Shown here: positions 45,291-57,400 of the stretch, one piece after another | Position numbering within the stretch: the first letter of the stretch is position 1 | Layout: each line of letters begins with the position of its first letter | Source of the DNA: Hetaerina americana | Taxonomy: Eukaryota > Arthropoda > Insecta > Odonata > Calopterygidae | DNA length: 64,000 nt | Direction of reading: 5' to 3' | Assembly (NCBI GenBank): GCA_022747635.1 | Contig: JAKTNV010000078.1 | Span: 992,001-1,056,000 of the forward strand | Translations under genes and position numbers: made by a program | The notes under the pieces: generated by a model | Seen by the model: only the letters and a program-made list of their open reading frames with translations | Database searches by the model: none | What the model was told of the DNA's origin: nothing

Positions 45291-48200
45291 TTTCCCCGCC
45301 TGCTCGGACAAAAAAACCATCAGAGCTCCTTCGTTACAGTTTCTTTTTTTCCCCTACACAACAATAAAGCCCGTTTCCATTGAAGTGAAGAGGGTAGATG
45401 GAAACGTTGGAGTTGTTCATTCCGTAAAATGGGAAAATAAAATCGCCACAAAGGATAGCCCAAAACAATTATTCTTAGGTGATTTATGGGCAACTAGCAC
45501 CTACTCGAGTGTGAAAACCTCACTAACTTTAAATAAATACAATCATTGACTTCGTTTTTGGCATATTTTATGCCTTATCAGATATATTCACATTCATAAA
45601 TACTTAAGAGTATTTTTAATTGGAAAAATTGGATTTAAAATTTAATTGTGTGGTTTTGGAATGATATACCAAAAGGAAACTTATAATTACAATCCTATAT
45701 ATGGCTCATAATGAAATTTCACGGCTTAAAAGTTAATAGTATGCATTTCAAATTGAAAAATTTACCGTACTAAATTATAAAAAATATTTTGAATCAGTGG
45801 CTAAACTTAAAAGCCTGCGTAAGAAGTTACTGCATTATTTAAATAGCCGGTTTTAGTGGGTGTGTGAGTTTACCTGTATACTGATAAGGCCGTTGAACGC
45901 TCCAAGGACTGCATGAAAATTGAGTAATTTTTGTCTCCAACTTTTGAACGTTTATGTGTCAAATTCATGCGTTATTAATTCTATTTTTAAAATTTTCTCC
46001 AGGAAGAAACTCAAAGAGCTTTTTTAGACGGTCAAATAAGCTCTCTTTATTGTTTTATTCGCTCTTAAAATTCAAATTATTTTTACTCTTTTGGTGTGCA
46101 TCATGCTGAACTTGTATGATGTTGGAAAAAATCGAGAGTTTTGAATCTTTTGCTAAACATTCTTTCAAACTCAATATATGAAATACCCGGTAAATTGTTT
46201 AATGGAATCACAATTGCTTATGCATTGGTATAGCTATAGAAGAATGTAATTTCAGCTGATTTTCAATTACGAGAACAAGACTAAAAATTTCAATACAATA
46301 TAAAGAAAGTCTCCCTCAAACTTCTATTTCTTAATGTTGAATATTCACTTTTTTATTTAATAACATACAAATGGAAATGCATTTAAATATATCTATTTAT
46401 TTAACATTTGTAAATGAATGCTAGTTTTTTACAATTACTCCGCATGTATGATTTGTGGTGTCATTGAATTGTAGGCTCACAGAGCGCTGCGTAATGGTAA
46501 ATCATGACTCAAGCCTTTCCATAAGGTCTGAATGCCTTAAACTCATTTTTATGTTTCTAACTATTTATCTGTTATATTTCATGCATTTAACTTCTGGTTT
46601 CAAAGTACTTTTACCCGATTTCTTATGGACAGCAGCATGGTATTTACATATATCTAAAATAAATGATGGAATATGGACATATATATTTAGGAGATTTAGG
46701 GCGAAAATATATCAGGTAAAACCACTTTGCTTGCAGAATGAAGTCATGATGTAAAAAGGAAGCAGATCTCTGGGGGAAGCCTTGGGAAGAGTGAAGACAT
46801 GTTGGTAGAAGGGAACGTAGGAAATGGGGTATGGATACTACTGCTGACCCCGGCCTCTTGAGTAGGGACTCCCTAGATTAAATTCTGACGAGAGGAGAGA
46901 TCGTCAGGAAGGAAAAAGAGAAGAGTATGCAAATAAAGAGAAAGCTAGTTCGGGGCGATGAGGTTACAAATTGGATGAGTTTTAATAGCGTCGCTTTTAC
47001 CTTTTTTCCATTTTTTTCAATTATCATTGTTTTTCCTCTTCAATTTTTTTGAAATACCATTCTTTTATTCTGGTTTCTCGTTTCAATTCCCAAATTATAT
47101 CAAGTTGGTTTCTACGATTGGATTTACTTCATCTTAAGCATGTTGATCGAGTTTTAATCACCCCGAACAACTCAAACGGGGAAAGTGGAGAATATATCGC
47201 TCTAAAAATCAAGTGCATTGGTGATCGCACCACCATAAATCTAAATGCTTTTAAGGGAATCAACCTGAGTATGTGTATTGCGTCAAATACAGTATTTCAT
47301 CGAATAAATAACTGCCGTTTATTATCCACCTTGCATAGTACTCTTACATGGGATAGTGCAACAATCTAAGTAAGTCATCTCTTCACATGTGCTCATGTTG
47401 TCTGCTGTCCATATCGTTGCTATGGAATAGATAAGATGAGCTGAAATATCCGTGGTTAGATATATATGAAAAACATTATGCCGACTTAGAACATGAAAGT
47501 ACAACAGCTTTCACAAAAGCATCCTTGGCTGTATGCACGCCCATCCTTCGTGGACACCAACTGCCATTTCTACGAGTCAAGAGACATCCAAAATAATCGC
47601 CTTATTCCTTGTCACGCTAAAAATTTTTCTTAAACAAAATATGGTCTCCTCGGGTCGATTTTTAGACCCAATGGCAAAAATCATTTAAATCAACTGATTT
47701 TGAAGACTTCATCTCGTCAGTGCTTCCCCTTCATCGTCTTGCCTTGACATTCAGATCCCAAATACTGCCTGATTTCTGTCATTCCACCATTCCGCTGCGT
47801 TCACTTCCATTTTTCGCCGACCAATCCATCACCAAATCGTCCTTTTCACGAATTACATTCCTATCCTCTCCGTTTTCCTTCCAGTTTCCTCAAAATCCCA
47901 ACTAACGCCATCCCCATTCACAAAAAATGCTCATTTTTTTTCTCGCCTCGCCAACTCCAACCACCGTATCTCTTTTTTGTGCCATTGCTCCTGTTCTTCT
48001 TCTTCCAGCGCCTCTTCTCTTCTCCCTCCGATCTCCCTCGCCTCACTTCCTCTCCTTACCCTCCCTCACAGCCAAGTTCTTGGATAACTTGTCCATTATA
48101 TTCACCCCGGCATCCCACAACTCCTAAGCTGCCGTAGTTCTCTCTATTTTCCTTCACGGCCCCGCCCTTAACTCTGAGATACACATAATAAATTAAGGTA

Positions 48201-48866
48201 AAACTTCCCCGACTGAAGGCCAACATTTGTAAAACATAAAAACACCCAGGGAAAAGGGGATTTTAAAAAGTTTTCTTCATCCATATACTCGATTTTTTTT
48301 CGGCTTTCACTTACGTAGGTGAAAAGATGCAGCGACCGTAAAAAGTTGGAGGGTTTCGCCCGCCGATTGCAATGGTTTTTACGTCACATGACACACATTC
48401 CAAATTTAGATAAAATTTCACCTAAAAATTTCATGTCCTTTCGCCAATTACTATCTCAAGAGGAGGAAGTGATTTTTTTGATGCAATATATTCATCTCTG
48501 TTGAAGAAATCAAGAATTTGATTATATTTTATTGCATTTATACGTTCCTGGTAGGTTTATCAGCATCGGTCAATGTATAATTAGTGTAACTCAGTTCGTA
48601 CTCAACTCAGTAGTTAATCGTCCCACTTTCTGAAATACTATACTCCACGATGTACCAAAGGTATTAATAAATCCTTCATTTCTCATTAACTATCCAAGTC
48701 AGAGCGCAAGTAATCACAATGTTGACTCGGTTAAAGTTAGCAGCGTGGAAGCAGTCTCTCACCATCAACAGGCCTGAAAGAGCTGATAGTAATTATCTTT
48801 CCTAATGAGTAAATAATATATTTTTTCCTCAAACTTGGAATTGGAACTTATTTTTTCAAAGTTTTA
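45291..48866. other. Unannotated DNA, AT-rich with one pyrimidine-rich patch
   Basis: AT-rich at 45400-47700, then a C/T-rich patch at about 47710-48130. Short frames (for example 46455-46754 and 47049-47369) have no recognised domain. Confidence 0.45.
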
Positions 48867-49795
48867 AGTTCCTATAATGTCTTTTGCGGCTTCCGATATC
48901 CCTTTCTTGGTACATTCCCGATTTTCTTCCATAGTACTCAGCTCTTTACCGTCCTCCATGGTTTTCCCTAAAGCCTGCTGGTACTCCTTTCTTATCAAAC
49001 CATTTGACGTTTCTACGTTCCATTTCCTAACCCGCCGCCCCTGCCTTATCTTTTTGAAACGGACGCTACATTTCATAACAACTAAATTGTGGTCAAAGTC
49101 CGTATCCACCCCCGGGAAGCTGTGCGAATTTATCACACTGTTCCTAAACGTGTGCCTAACCAGAATATAATCTAACTGATACCTTTCTGGGTCACCTGAC
49201 ATTTTCCATGTATACCTGCGTCTTTTGTGGTGTCTAAACCAAGTGTTGGTGATGACCAACCCCTGTCTCCTGCAGAACTCAACCGCTTTCTCCCCGCGGT
49301 CATTCCTCGTGCCTAAACCGTAGTCCCCGACATCGTCACCATTTCTTCCTTCGCCTACCGTTGCATTCCAATTCCCCATCACTATCAAATATTTCCCTGC
49401 AGGAACACACGCGATTATGTCCTCTAATTGATCGTATATCCTATCGACCTCTTCTTCCGTATGGTTGCCTAGTGGCATGTATACCTGAATAATAACCAAG
49501 TTCGTCGGTTCTGCTTTTATCTCTACTAGTAATAGTCTATCCATTACCTGTTCTATATCGACCACGCTTCTTCCTACCTCTTTATTTAATACTATGGCTA
49601 CCCCTCGTTGGCTCTCGTCCCCGCTGCTGTATATTATTCTACAATTATCACTCCAGTAATCCCCGCTATCTTTCCATCTCACCTCGCATATACCTAAAAT
49701 ATCTATATTTACCCTTTCCATTTCTCGCTTAATATTCTCCAATTTTCCAGTTTTTATTTTTTGTCCTAACATTCCACGTTCCTATTCTAACTCAT
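48864..49795 (-). pseudogene. RTE endonuclease (exonuclease-endonuclease-phosphatase fold), inactivated
   Basis: The open frame runs from 49772 to 48864 (302 codons). It shows the apurinic-type endonuclease layout that nicks target DNA in non-LTR retrotransposition: ILGICEVRW with the catalytic Glu at residue 30, then VYMP (98-100), YQLDYILV with Asp 201, and DHNLVVMKC at 227-235. The conserved N-terminal IGTWNVR lies just upstream (49784-49764) in a different frame, so a frameshift separates it from the rest. The usual GD(F/W)N motif reads GNWN (residues 133-136, codon AAT at 49371-49373), which replaces a catalytic Asp with Asn, and the usual SDH is FDH. The frame stops soon after KDIIGT where homology ends. 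It is very similar to the start of the copy at 64 kb. Confidence 0.88.
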
Positions 49796-50170
49796 TTGCT
49801 TGATTATGTTTTCTCGGGTCTCCCACCGGGTCAGGGGTTCCATGCAGGCCAATATGGGACCCCTGACCCAGTGGAAGACCCGAGAAAACTTCATCAAGCA
49901 CATTCGCCGGGAAAGCATCAGATCTTACTTTAAACTAATTTGGTTTTCTTCTCCTGCGTCTTCTGTCCTGCTGCTGTTGGTTTTTCCTTGCAAGGGTTTC
50001 GTGGGATGACGACCGCGGAAGCCTTGCCTCCCCCGCTGCCGGGCACGACACACGGCCGATTGGACCGAGCCCCGTATTTGCCTGGACTCATATTCTCTGT
50101 AGTGTCCATTATTTTAATCTTGGGAATGATAATTGAGGTGATTTCCCGTTGCCTTCCTCATTTAAAGACA
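48867..50170 (-). mobile_element. RTE-type retrotransposon copy, 5' region plus endonuclease only
   Basis: On the minus strand this copy starts with a 5' region (about 50170-49800), continues through the endonuclease and stops matching the other RTE copy at about 48870, before the reverse transcriptase. Non-LTR copies are normally truncated at the 5' end, so loss of the 3' part points to a later deletion or rearrangement. No poly(A) or tandem tail is present at the broken end. Confidence 0.8.
49797..49901. repeat. Inverted repeat upstream of the RTE endonuclease
   Basis: Core arms of 35 bp at 49809-49843 and 49854-49888 (TTTTCTCGGGTCTCCCACC type) match at 32 of 35 positions around a 10-nt spacer. 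Looser pairing extends to about 49797 and 49901. It sits in the 5' region of the RTE copy and would form a stable hairpin in element RNA. It is absent from the decayed copy at 21.4-22.1 kb. Confidence 0.85.
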
Positions 50171-53100
50171 ATGGAATGAAATATGTATGTATCAAGGTTG
50201 CAAGGAGGAGGAAGAAAATACACTAAAATATAATTGTGGAGAGTGTAAATTAAGATTAATTTTAAAAAATGTATCGCGTACGTCAATTTTATCCGTTGTT
50301 TACAATCAAATTTATAGTTTGTGACGGAAGTGCATAAGGTAATTTGTCAATATGACATAAAGGAATTTATTAATAGTGGTCTAATGCAATACTATAGAGT
50401 TTAGCAAAGCTGGAATATTTTTACAATAGACTTCATATTATCTTCTCAGGAATATTTACTTAACGTATGATAGGAATCTTACTGACGATCATTCTATGAA
50501 ATTTTATGATGAAATCAATAAATAGGGACACAAAATGCTATCATAGAGTATGGCTTCAATTAGATAATAAGAAAAACTTCTACCTTTATGTGAACTACAT
50601 AAAGGTAGCAGTAATAATAACTATATAATGTTCAGATCCAATAAAATTGAACGAAGTCAATTTCATGAAATATGCATGGTCAAAGGGAATAAGCCAATAC
50701 AAAAGATGATAAAAAAATCTGTTGAGGAAAGAGAGAGAGGAGATAGAAGGGCCGAAAAAGAATGGAATTTTGCCAGAAGAATGAAAAATTAATTAGCCAA
50801 TGATCAAAAGGAAAGCAAGTTTTGAGAGTGAATGATGAATGGAAAATAATTTTTCGAGCAGGAAAAATAAGAAATAAAAATATACGATAAGACAAGAGAT
50901 GACAGGAAATATGAATTAGATCAAACTCCAAAGGAAATATTGTTTTTTAAGCTGGAAATGAGAATGACTCCAACAGAAAGATGGTGTGTTTATGTTTGCA
51001 TTTCTCGTACCTTAAGATATTTAATTAATTGAGGAAGAGGTTATGACACATATACAGGTACCTGTAGGTATGACACGTACAGATAGAAGATTAAATTAGG
51101 CATCCAGCACCTTAGTTTCTTGCCTTTCACTTTAATAATTCATGCTATATTTTTAATTTTCAATGGAAGACACTGGTAGTTGAGATAATTTGCGCAATTA
51201 TATTAGGTGGACATTTTTTAGTTAAGAAATATTTCAATGACTTGTAAGGTGGGAGAGAAATATGACGCCTAGTGAATCCAACACTTGACTACAAGGGGCC
51301 AAGAGTTCAATGTGGAGTGGATAATCATTTTAAATTTTTTACACGCTTCACCTATGAAATATTCTATTCAATCAGGATTTTAACACTCGGTAAAGGGAAG
51401 TCATTCTTATTTTTATTTTGCTCGCATTTGGCGTGATAAATTCGTCATGTTTCCTGAAAACTTTCCACAGTTATTTCTGTGTAATTGATGACTTTTGTGC
51501 ACCTCTCCGTCTTGGAAACCTCGAAATATTCTTCCTGTTTTATTATAATCTTCTAACGAGCTTGCGGAAAACAACTACCCTATGTTTCTTCAGCAATTGC
51601 TCGGTAAGTAGGATAAGGGAAAGCGTCTCTCGCTCATATTTATTACCCAACGTCTCCCTCCAACTCCTTTGCCATAAGTTCACATAATCCAAATTTGTCG
51701 TGCTAGTCATGAATAAGAAGAGAAGGAGGAAGATATTCAAAATTAAACGAAACCCAGAGAAGACCTTTTACTCGTGGTGGGACACATTCCAGCCCTGGAT
51801 AACCCTTTTTCTCCTTTCCGTATCCCACCCATAGGGCACGTCATCAATCCCTATTTTTCTGTCCGGACCACGACCCCTCGGTACCTCTGCAATCCTCTCT
51901 TTCCCTCTCCTCCTCTTCCACCTCTCTTTCTCCAACACAAGTCTCTTTCTTCTTCTCACCCTACTGCTATTTTTCCGAGCCACCATGGAAATAATTTTTC
52001 TCTCTCGTCCCCTCCTGTACCCCTCCTTTCCCCGCCAATCCATTCCTCAAGCCTTTTTCCCCAGGCCCTCCCATCAATGGCAAACATATTTCTCCGTCCA
52101 TTTCTGTAATCATAATTTTTTCCTCCCGTTCCTTTTTTTCCTTTCGATACCGCCGTACTCTCTAGCCCTGTCATGTGGTGAGCTATTTGATCCGAGAGTT
52201 TGAGCAAAAATAAATTCATATTCCATGTCCACCTCCACGAATTTTCTCTTTGTTCATGCTAATTTTTATCTTTGACTGGGGTATATATGAAAACTTATTC
52301 ATAGGTTTTAACGTACTCTGCCATAAATGACGATACTGTCAAATATTTGCTGATATTTCAAACGCGACTGTTTTCGTATTCATTAGGAAACAACCAAGTT
52401 TATTTTTAGTTATAAATCACTACAATTGTTTTTTTTTTGACCTCCGGTAATCGCGTGAACGCCTCTATTTGCTGATCAGTAAAGGAATAAAATAGGACCA
52501 ATTAGCACTCAGTGTGTTATCATTGTACCTTAATATTATCAATCCTAAATTTTTAATGTACCATGTAACAAGTGAAGAGAAGTTTAATCTTTTGCATTCA
52601 ATATTATAATTGAGATGAGTTACCCCAACGCAATCGTAAATGTTTTCATTTATGTATCGATATGAAGTAAAAAATATTTGTAGGTCTGTTCTTCACTCTC
52701 AATCAAGCATTTTAAACTCTGATACTCAAAGTAAAAAAATTACTAACCCTATGCATTGTTTCGTCCTTTCATTGAATTGAACTTTCTCCGACGGTTAACG
52801 ATTCCCTTAGTACATTGCCACGACCGGTGAATTATTTAAGTTCTCCTTTGATATTTTCCCGGCACATTTGCGTCGCACGTTATTAAGCTCTTAGAATCTC
52901 CCATCACAATCGTTCTGGATTTTTTCGTCCCTTTGTCTTCGACCAGGATTTGGAAAAATGGACATTCCTCCCTTGCAAGACTGTCAGACACTGTCCCGTT
53001 TCGAACCTTTCCACCCGGCCTTTCCAATACCATCTCCAGGACCTCAATGTCCCCATTCTGCCAAAGTCCAAAAAAAAAATTCTCTCCACCCCTTCACCAT

Positions 53101-53560
53101 TCGATGAACGATGAGAAAGAACGTTGCAGAACCACCGAACCCTCCACCTCGTCCCCCTCTTTCTCTCTCTCTCTCCCTCGTATCACCCTGCCAAACCTCT
53201 CCCCAGTCACAGGAGGGGATCAATAAAAACGAACCTCGACTCATCCGTCCAATCCAAATCCTTGGAAAACTTTTCCGAAAAAAAACGTTCTCAACAATTC
53301 CTTTAAGGATAAGTGGTGGTGTACCACAATTCCACGGTGTGAGAGGAAGGATGGAGTTGAGAGGTGACAACGAGACCGAATTTCAGATTGGATTATACAC
53401 GGTCCAAATGGGGAAATCGAAAACAGGGCAGAAATATACGACGAACAGTCCACACTTCGATATTTATTTTCTAAATCACGTCACAACGTGAAAATGTTAC
53501 GCTGGTGGTTTCCAGCGACTGGAAACAATAAACAGAGTTGTTAAAATGAAGAAAAAAATG
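50171..53560. other. Unannotated DNA with pyrimidine-rich patches
   Basis: AT-rich to about 51750, then C/T-rich patches at 51760-52170 and 52900-53240. A small hairpin, CTACCTTTATG/CATAAAGGTAG, lies at 50580-50608. The frames in the patches are compositional. No supported gene. Confidence 0.4.
53155..53181. repeat. (CT)n simple repeat
   Basis: A short CT tract within a pyrimidine-rich patch. Confidence 0.8.
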
Positions 53561-53567
53561 CAGAAAA

Positions 53568-54450
53568 CTACATCTACATCTACATAATACCCCGCAAGCC
53601 GCCGCAAGGGCGTGTGGCGGGGGGTGTTAGGTCACCAACCGTAAAAAAGAAAAATACCACATGCAAAAAAACAACACGGAAAATTACACCCACAGCAGCG
53701 CACACACTCATGCAAAAATCCCTTCATCCAATACTCATGCAAACACATATACCGCAAAACAACTAAAAAACTGCACCCCATGATGCAGCACGAAAGCCAT
53801 CCTACAACACGGCAGCCAGGACACAACAAGCAAGAAATTGAAACACCACATGAAAATGCACCACGAAACACTCTGCCCCCAAAGAGTCTTTAAAAGGCAG
53901 GGAATGCGACCCAACGTTGCAGGTAGCAGGAATTTCCCCCCGCGGAGAGGGACGAGGGATTGAAAGGGAAACTTAAAAACAGATGAACAGAACACGAATG
54001 AGGTCATTCGGGAAGAATGTGTTATTATAACAAAACACATAAGGTTAGTGGAAGAGCATGCATTTAAATACAACTAATTATTTTTTAGACGCTGAGGGTG
54101 GCAAGTGGAATTTTTGCTATCTATAACCCTGCAGTTGCTATCCCGTATTGTCCGTGGGAAGAAGGAGTCCTTGAGTCGGCTAGTTCTGGCATCTATTTCC
54201 CATCTATGCATACACTACAAAGTGTATGCATAGATATTGTTCTTTATAAGAGGCGAAAATAAAAGATGCTGAACCTCAGCTGTAACCTCTGATTCCCTTG
54301 TTTTGCCAAATATTCTCAAAGAGCTAAAAAATATTTGCGAGTTTACTACAGAGTCTCTCTATCTCTCTTCGTTATCGTCCATAACTTCTTCTTTATTTTG
54401 TGCTGTCACAAGTAGTAAATTTTTATCCTTACAAGAGTTTTTAGAACTTT
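53568..54450 (+). repeat. Retroposon-like interspersed repeat with ACATCTACATCTACAT lead
   Basis: The lead ACATCTACATCTACATAATA (53570-53589), followed by CCCCGCAAGCC and GTGTGGCGGGGGG, resembles a motif seen at one end of widespread arthropod interspersed repeats. The following segments (for example GTCCGTGGGAAGAAGGAGTC at about 54151-54170 and CCTCAGCTGTAACCTCTGATT at about 54274) look like the degenerate body of the same repeat, but I cannot name the family. No coding sequence is preserved. The 3' limit is approximate. Confidence 0.4.
54202..54235. repeat. Perfect hairpin in the retroposon-like repeat
   Basis: Arms ATCTATGCATACAC (54202-54215) and GTGTATGCATAGAT (54222-54235) pair perfectly over 14 bp around a 6-nt loop. 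Confidence 0.9.
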
Positions 54451-57400
54451 CCTTCTGAAAATCAGTTTTCTAAAAAATTGCACGATGTTAGAAGTTTTCC
54501 TATTAAGCGGTATTAAATTCGTGAAACTAATGTTGTTTAAGGTCAGCTAGTTTACTGGAATAGTAATGCTTTATTAAGGGAATTTTCTAATAATCACATG
54601 CAGCTTTTGTCATAAAATGTGAGTTAATATTTAATGGTCTTAGTGGGAAAAAATGAAATTACTCAAAATAAAAAAAATAACTTGGCAACAGTTTCTCGAT
54701 GCTGCCATCTGACATGCTTAAGGACAAAGTTAATTTGAAATGTAGATTAATGTCATTACGCCTATAACTACCCGTTTTGACGAATCTCTGTTTACCATCT
54801 AGGGTTTTTTTACGAAAATTTGGTGCAAAGAAATTAGATTACATCTCAATAGAGTTATATTTTGTGATAACTGGATCATTTTTGTGATTACTCATGGAAT
54901 TCTTCATGCACCAAAATTAGCTTTTTCATTATTTTCTTCAACTAAACAAATTCAAGAAATAATAAGAGCTTCATCAACGATGATCAAAGTAATTTCATTC
55001 TGTTGCTCCCTGTGGCATATAATTAAGTAGCCAGTCCTAATGGTTCTCCATATTTAGATTAGGAGAAAATTTGGGCCCTAATTAAGTTAAGTAATTACAA
55101 AGCAGACCTGTATTCGCCACAAATGTTGATTAGAGAGTTTTATAATGCCGCGTTATCAACAATGATGAGTGTATTTACGAGTGCAGACTATAATGTGACT
55201 GATAGAGAAGTAAAGATTACTTAAAAATACTTCGGGAACGAGGAAATTAGATGGATGTTTTTTATGGCCAAAATTAGGCCAAGCAAGTTAATATATTATC
55301 ATAACAAAGGTAAGGCTAAGTTTCCTAACATGTTAATAACTATGCTCTCATTTAGTATGTCCTTAAAAACAGTCCATAAAATAATTGATATTACCGCAAG
55401 ATTACATATTTAGTTAATCATACGTCCAGAATATGGTTTTTGGGGTATTAAGTCATTCCCTAGGTCAAAGTACAGAAGTGGAAGATCATTAGGTGCGTTT
55501 TATCAAGAAGGCAGTCGTAAACGCTAGACCACATGCGAGAAAAGAGTACAAAAACTATGTAGTTATTCATATGGGATGTTAAAGAAATTACGAGCAAATT
55601 GAAGTAATATGCTCAAAGGTGGTTATCAATGCAAAATGTCTCAAAAATATATTGAAAGTTCTTTGAAGAATTTTTCAGGATCATGAAAAATAACTGTTAA
55701 TCACATTCATGAAATACGAGCCCCGTACAAACCTTAATGAAGACTCCAATGCACCGAGATATCGCTCTGATATCATTCCATGTACTCGTATTTTAAGGTG
55801 AATACGCCCCGAGGCCTTTAGTATATATACATTGGGATTGGAAAGTACAATTATGTTCATTTACGTAATAATTTTGCTCGTATAAGTAAATAAATCATCA
55901 GAATATTTTTAATGGAGTAGTCCAATACTTATTAAGCTTTTTTCCGCTTTTATAGTAAATATGATAAATTAAAATTTTAAAATTATTTTACTTTTATTAC
56001 CAGAAGTTTGTCATGAACCAAACGGACATCTGGTCGGCCGGGTATGTCTTACAAAATCTGAGTTGGGTTAGCGCTTTCGTGAGGGAAAGCTGTGAAGAAG
56101 GGACCTGACCAAAAGATTTAGATTAAAAAGGTTGTTTTGAGAGTAAGATGTGGGTTGACGCGTATTCCACGGGAGTGACAGATAAATGTCGTTATTCGGG
56201 AAGGGATGATATAGAGAGAGAGGGAAGAAAGGGGAAAAGAAACGGGAGGAAGGACCTGACCTCGGTCTCCATTTTCGCACCCGGTCGTATTTTAGGGAGA
56301 TATTCCTAGAGGCTGAAAGAGAACGGGAGATATTGGCTTCCTCTGTAAATCAGTTTTGAAGCTAAGAAAGAAGCACATACGCATGTATCATGCAACCGCA
56401 TCAATTTCCAAAGAAATTCGTCCCATCATAATCGCATTTATGTCGAAAATCTCTTCTTTTTCGCGTTCACCTCCCTCCATTTTCCTTTGCAAATTTTACA
56501 CTCAAATAAATCGTCGAAAAATTGATGTCTACCCGAATTCTTTTTCTTGAATTTATGACAGTTCGCCGTTCTTGGTATAAGTTTCATTTTCTTTTCCAAG
56601 AGCTCCATGGGCAAAGTCTCTCTGAAGTCCATTGCAAAAGGCGTAAAAGATATCTCTTCGTTCTACCCTTGCTTATCAAAACAAAACTTTGTGTACTATG
56701 GTGGTTTTACTATGGTGGTTATTTTGGAGGATTCATTTCATATTTTATGATTTAAAGTAATCACCACTAAGAAATGGTTCATTTATGAATCGATGGATTT
56801 TACCTTTTACGCCAGGATATAATATTTATACATCTTAGCTAAGTCATTGTCAGTCTTTCCCTGAAACCTTTTCAACATAATTAACAGGGACATAAAATTT
56901 GCTCAATGAGCCTGTAAATGTATTTTTACTCAAAGAGCCTGTAAATTCCTTAACAAGGTCTCCAGTTGTCCTTGTAATGTTACGAGGCCGGGGAAAATTC
57001 ATCTCTCCGAGTGTTATTAGAATACTTAATTAAAAGCTACTTGGTTCTGCGAACGTGGTGATCGCCCAAAAACACGAACTCAGCGCGCGAATAGGAGCGA
57101 ATCTTAGATATGCATGTATTACTTCGATACATAAAGTAATTACTCTACATTTTAGCTTCTAACTTATTTCATAGAATGTAAGTAATCATCTATGTACTGT
57201 AGACATTTTATTGAAAGGTGAATACGTGAGTAAAAAACACGAGTGAATTATTTTGAGCTTTCTTTGGAAAAATTAAGTCTTAATTTTCACACACACCTTG
57301 CTGTCACTGGGCATATGCTATCATTCTCTTCGTATTCCACCCAATTCTCACCAAGAATAATTATTAATCAATTTATGCGGCATAAAATGGGTATTAATTA

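Noticed and set aside
47049..47369. 106-codon plus-strand frame
   Set aside because: AT-rich chance frame with no domain.
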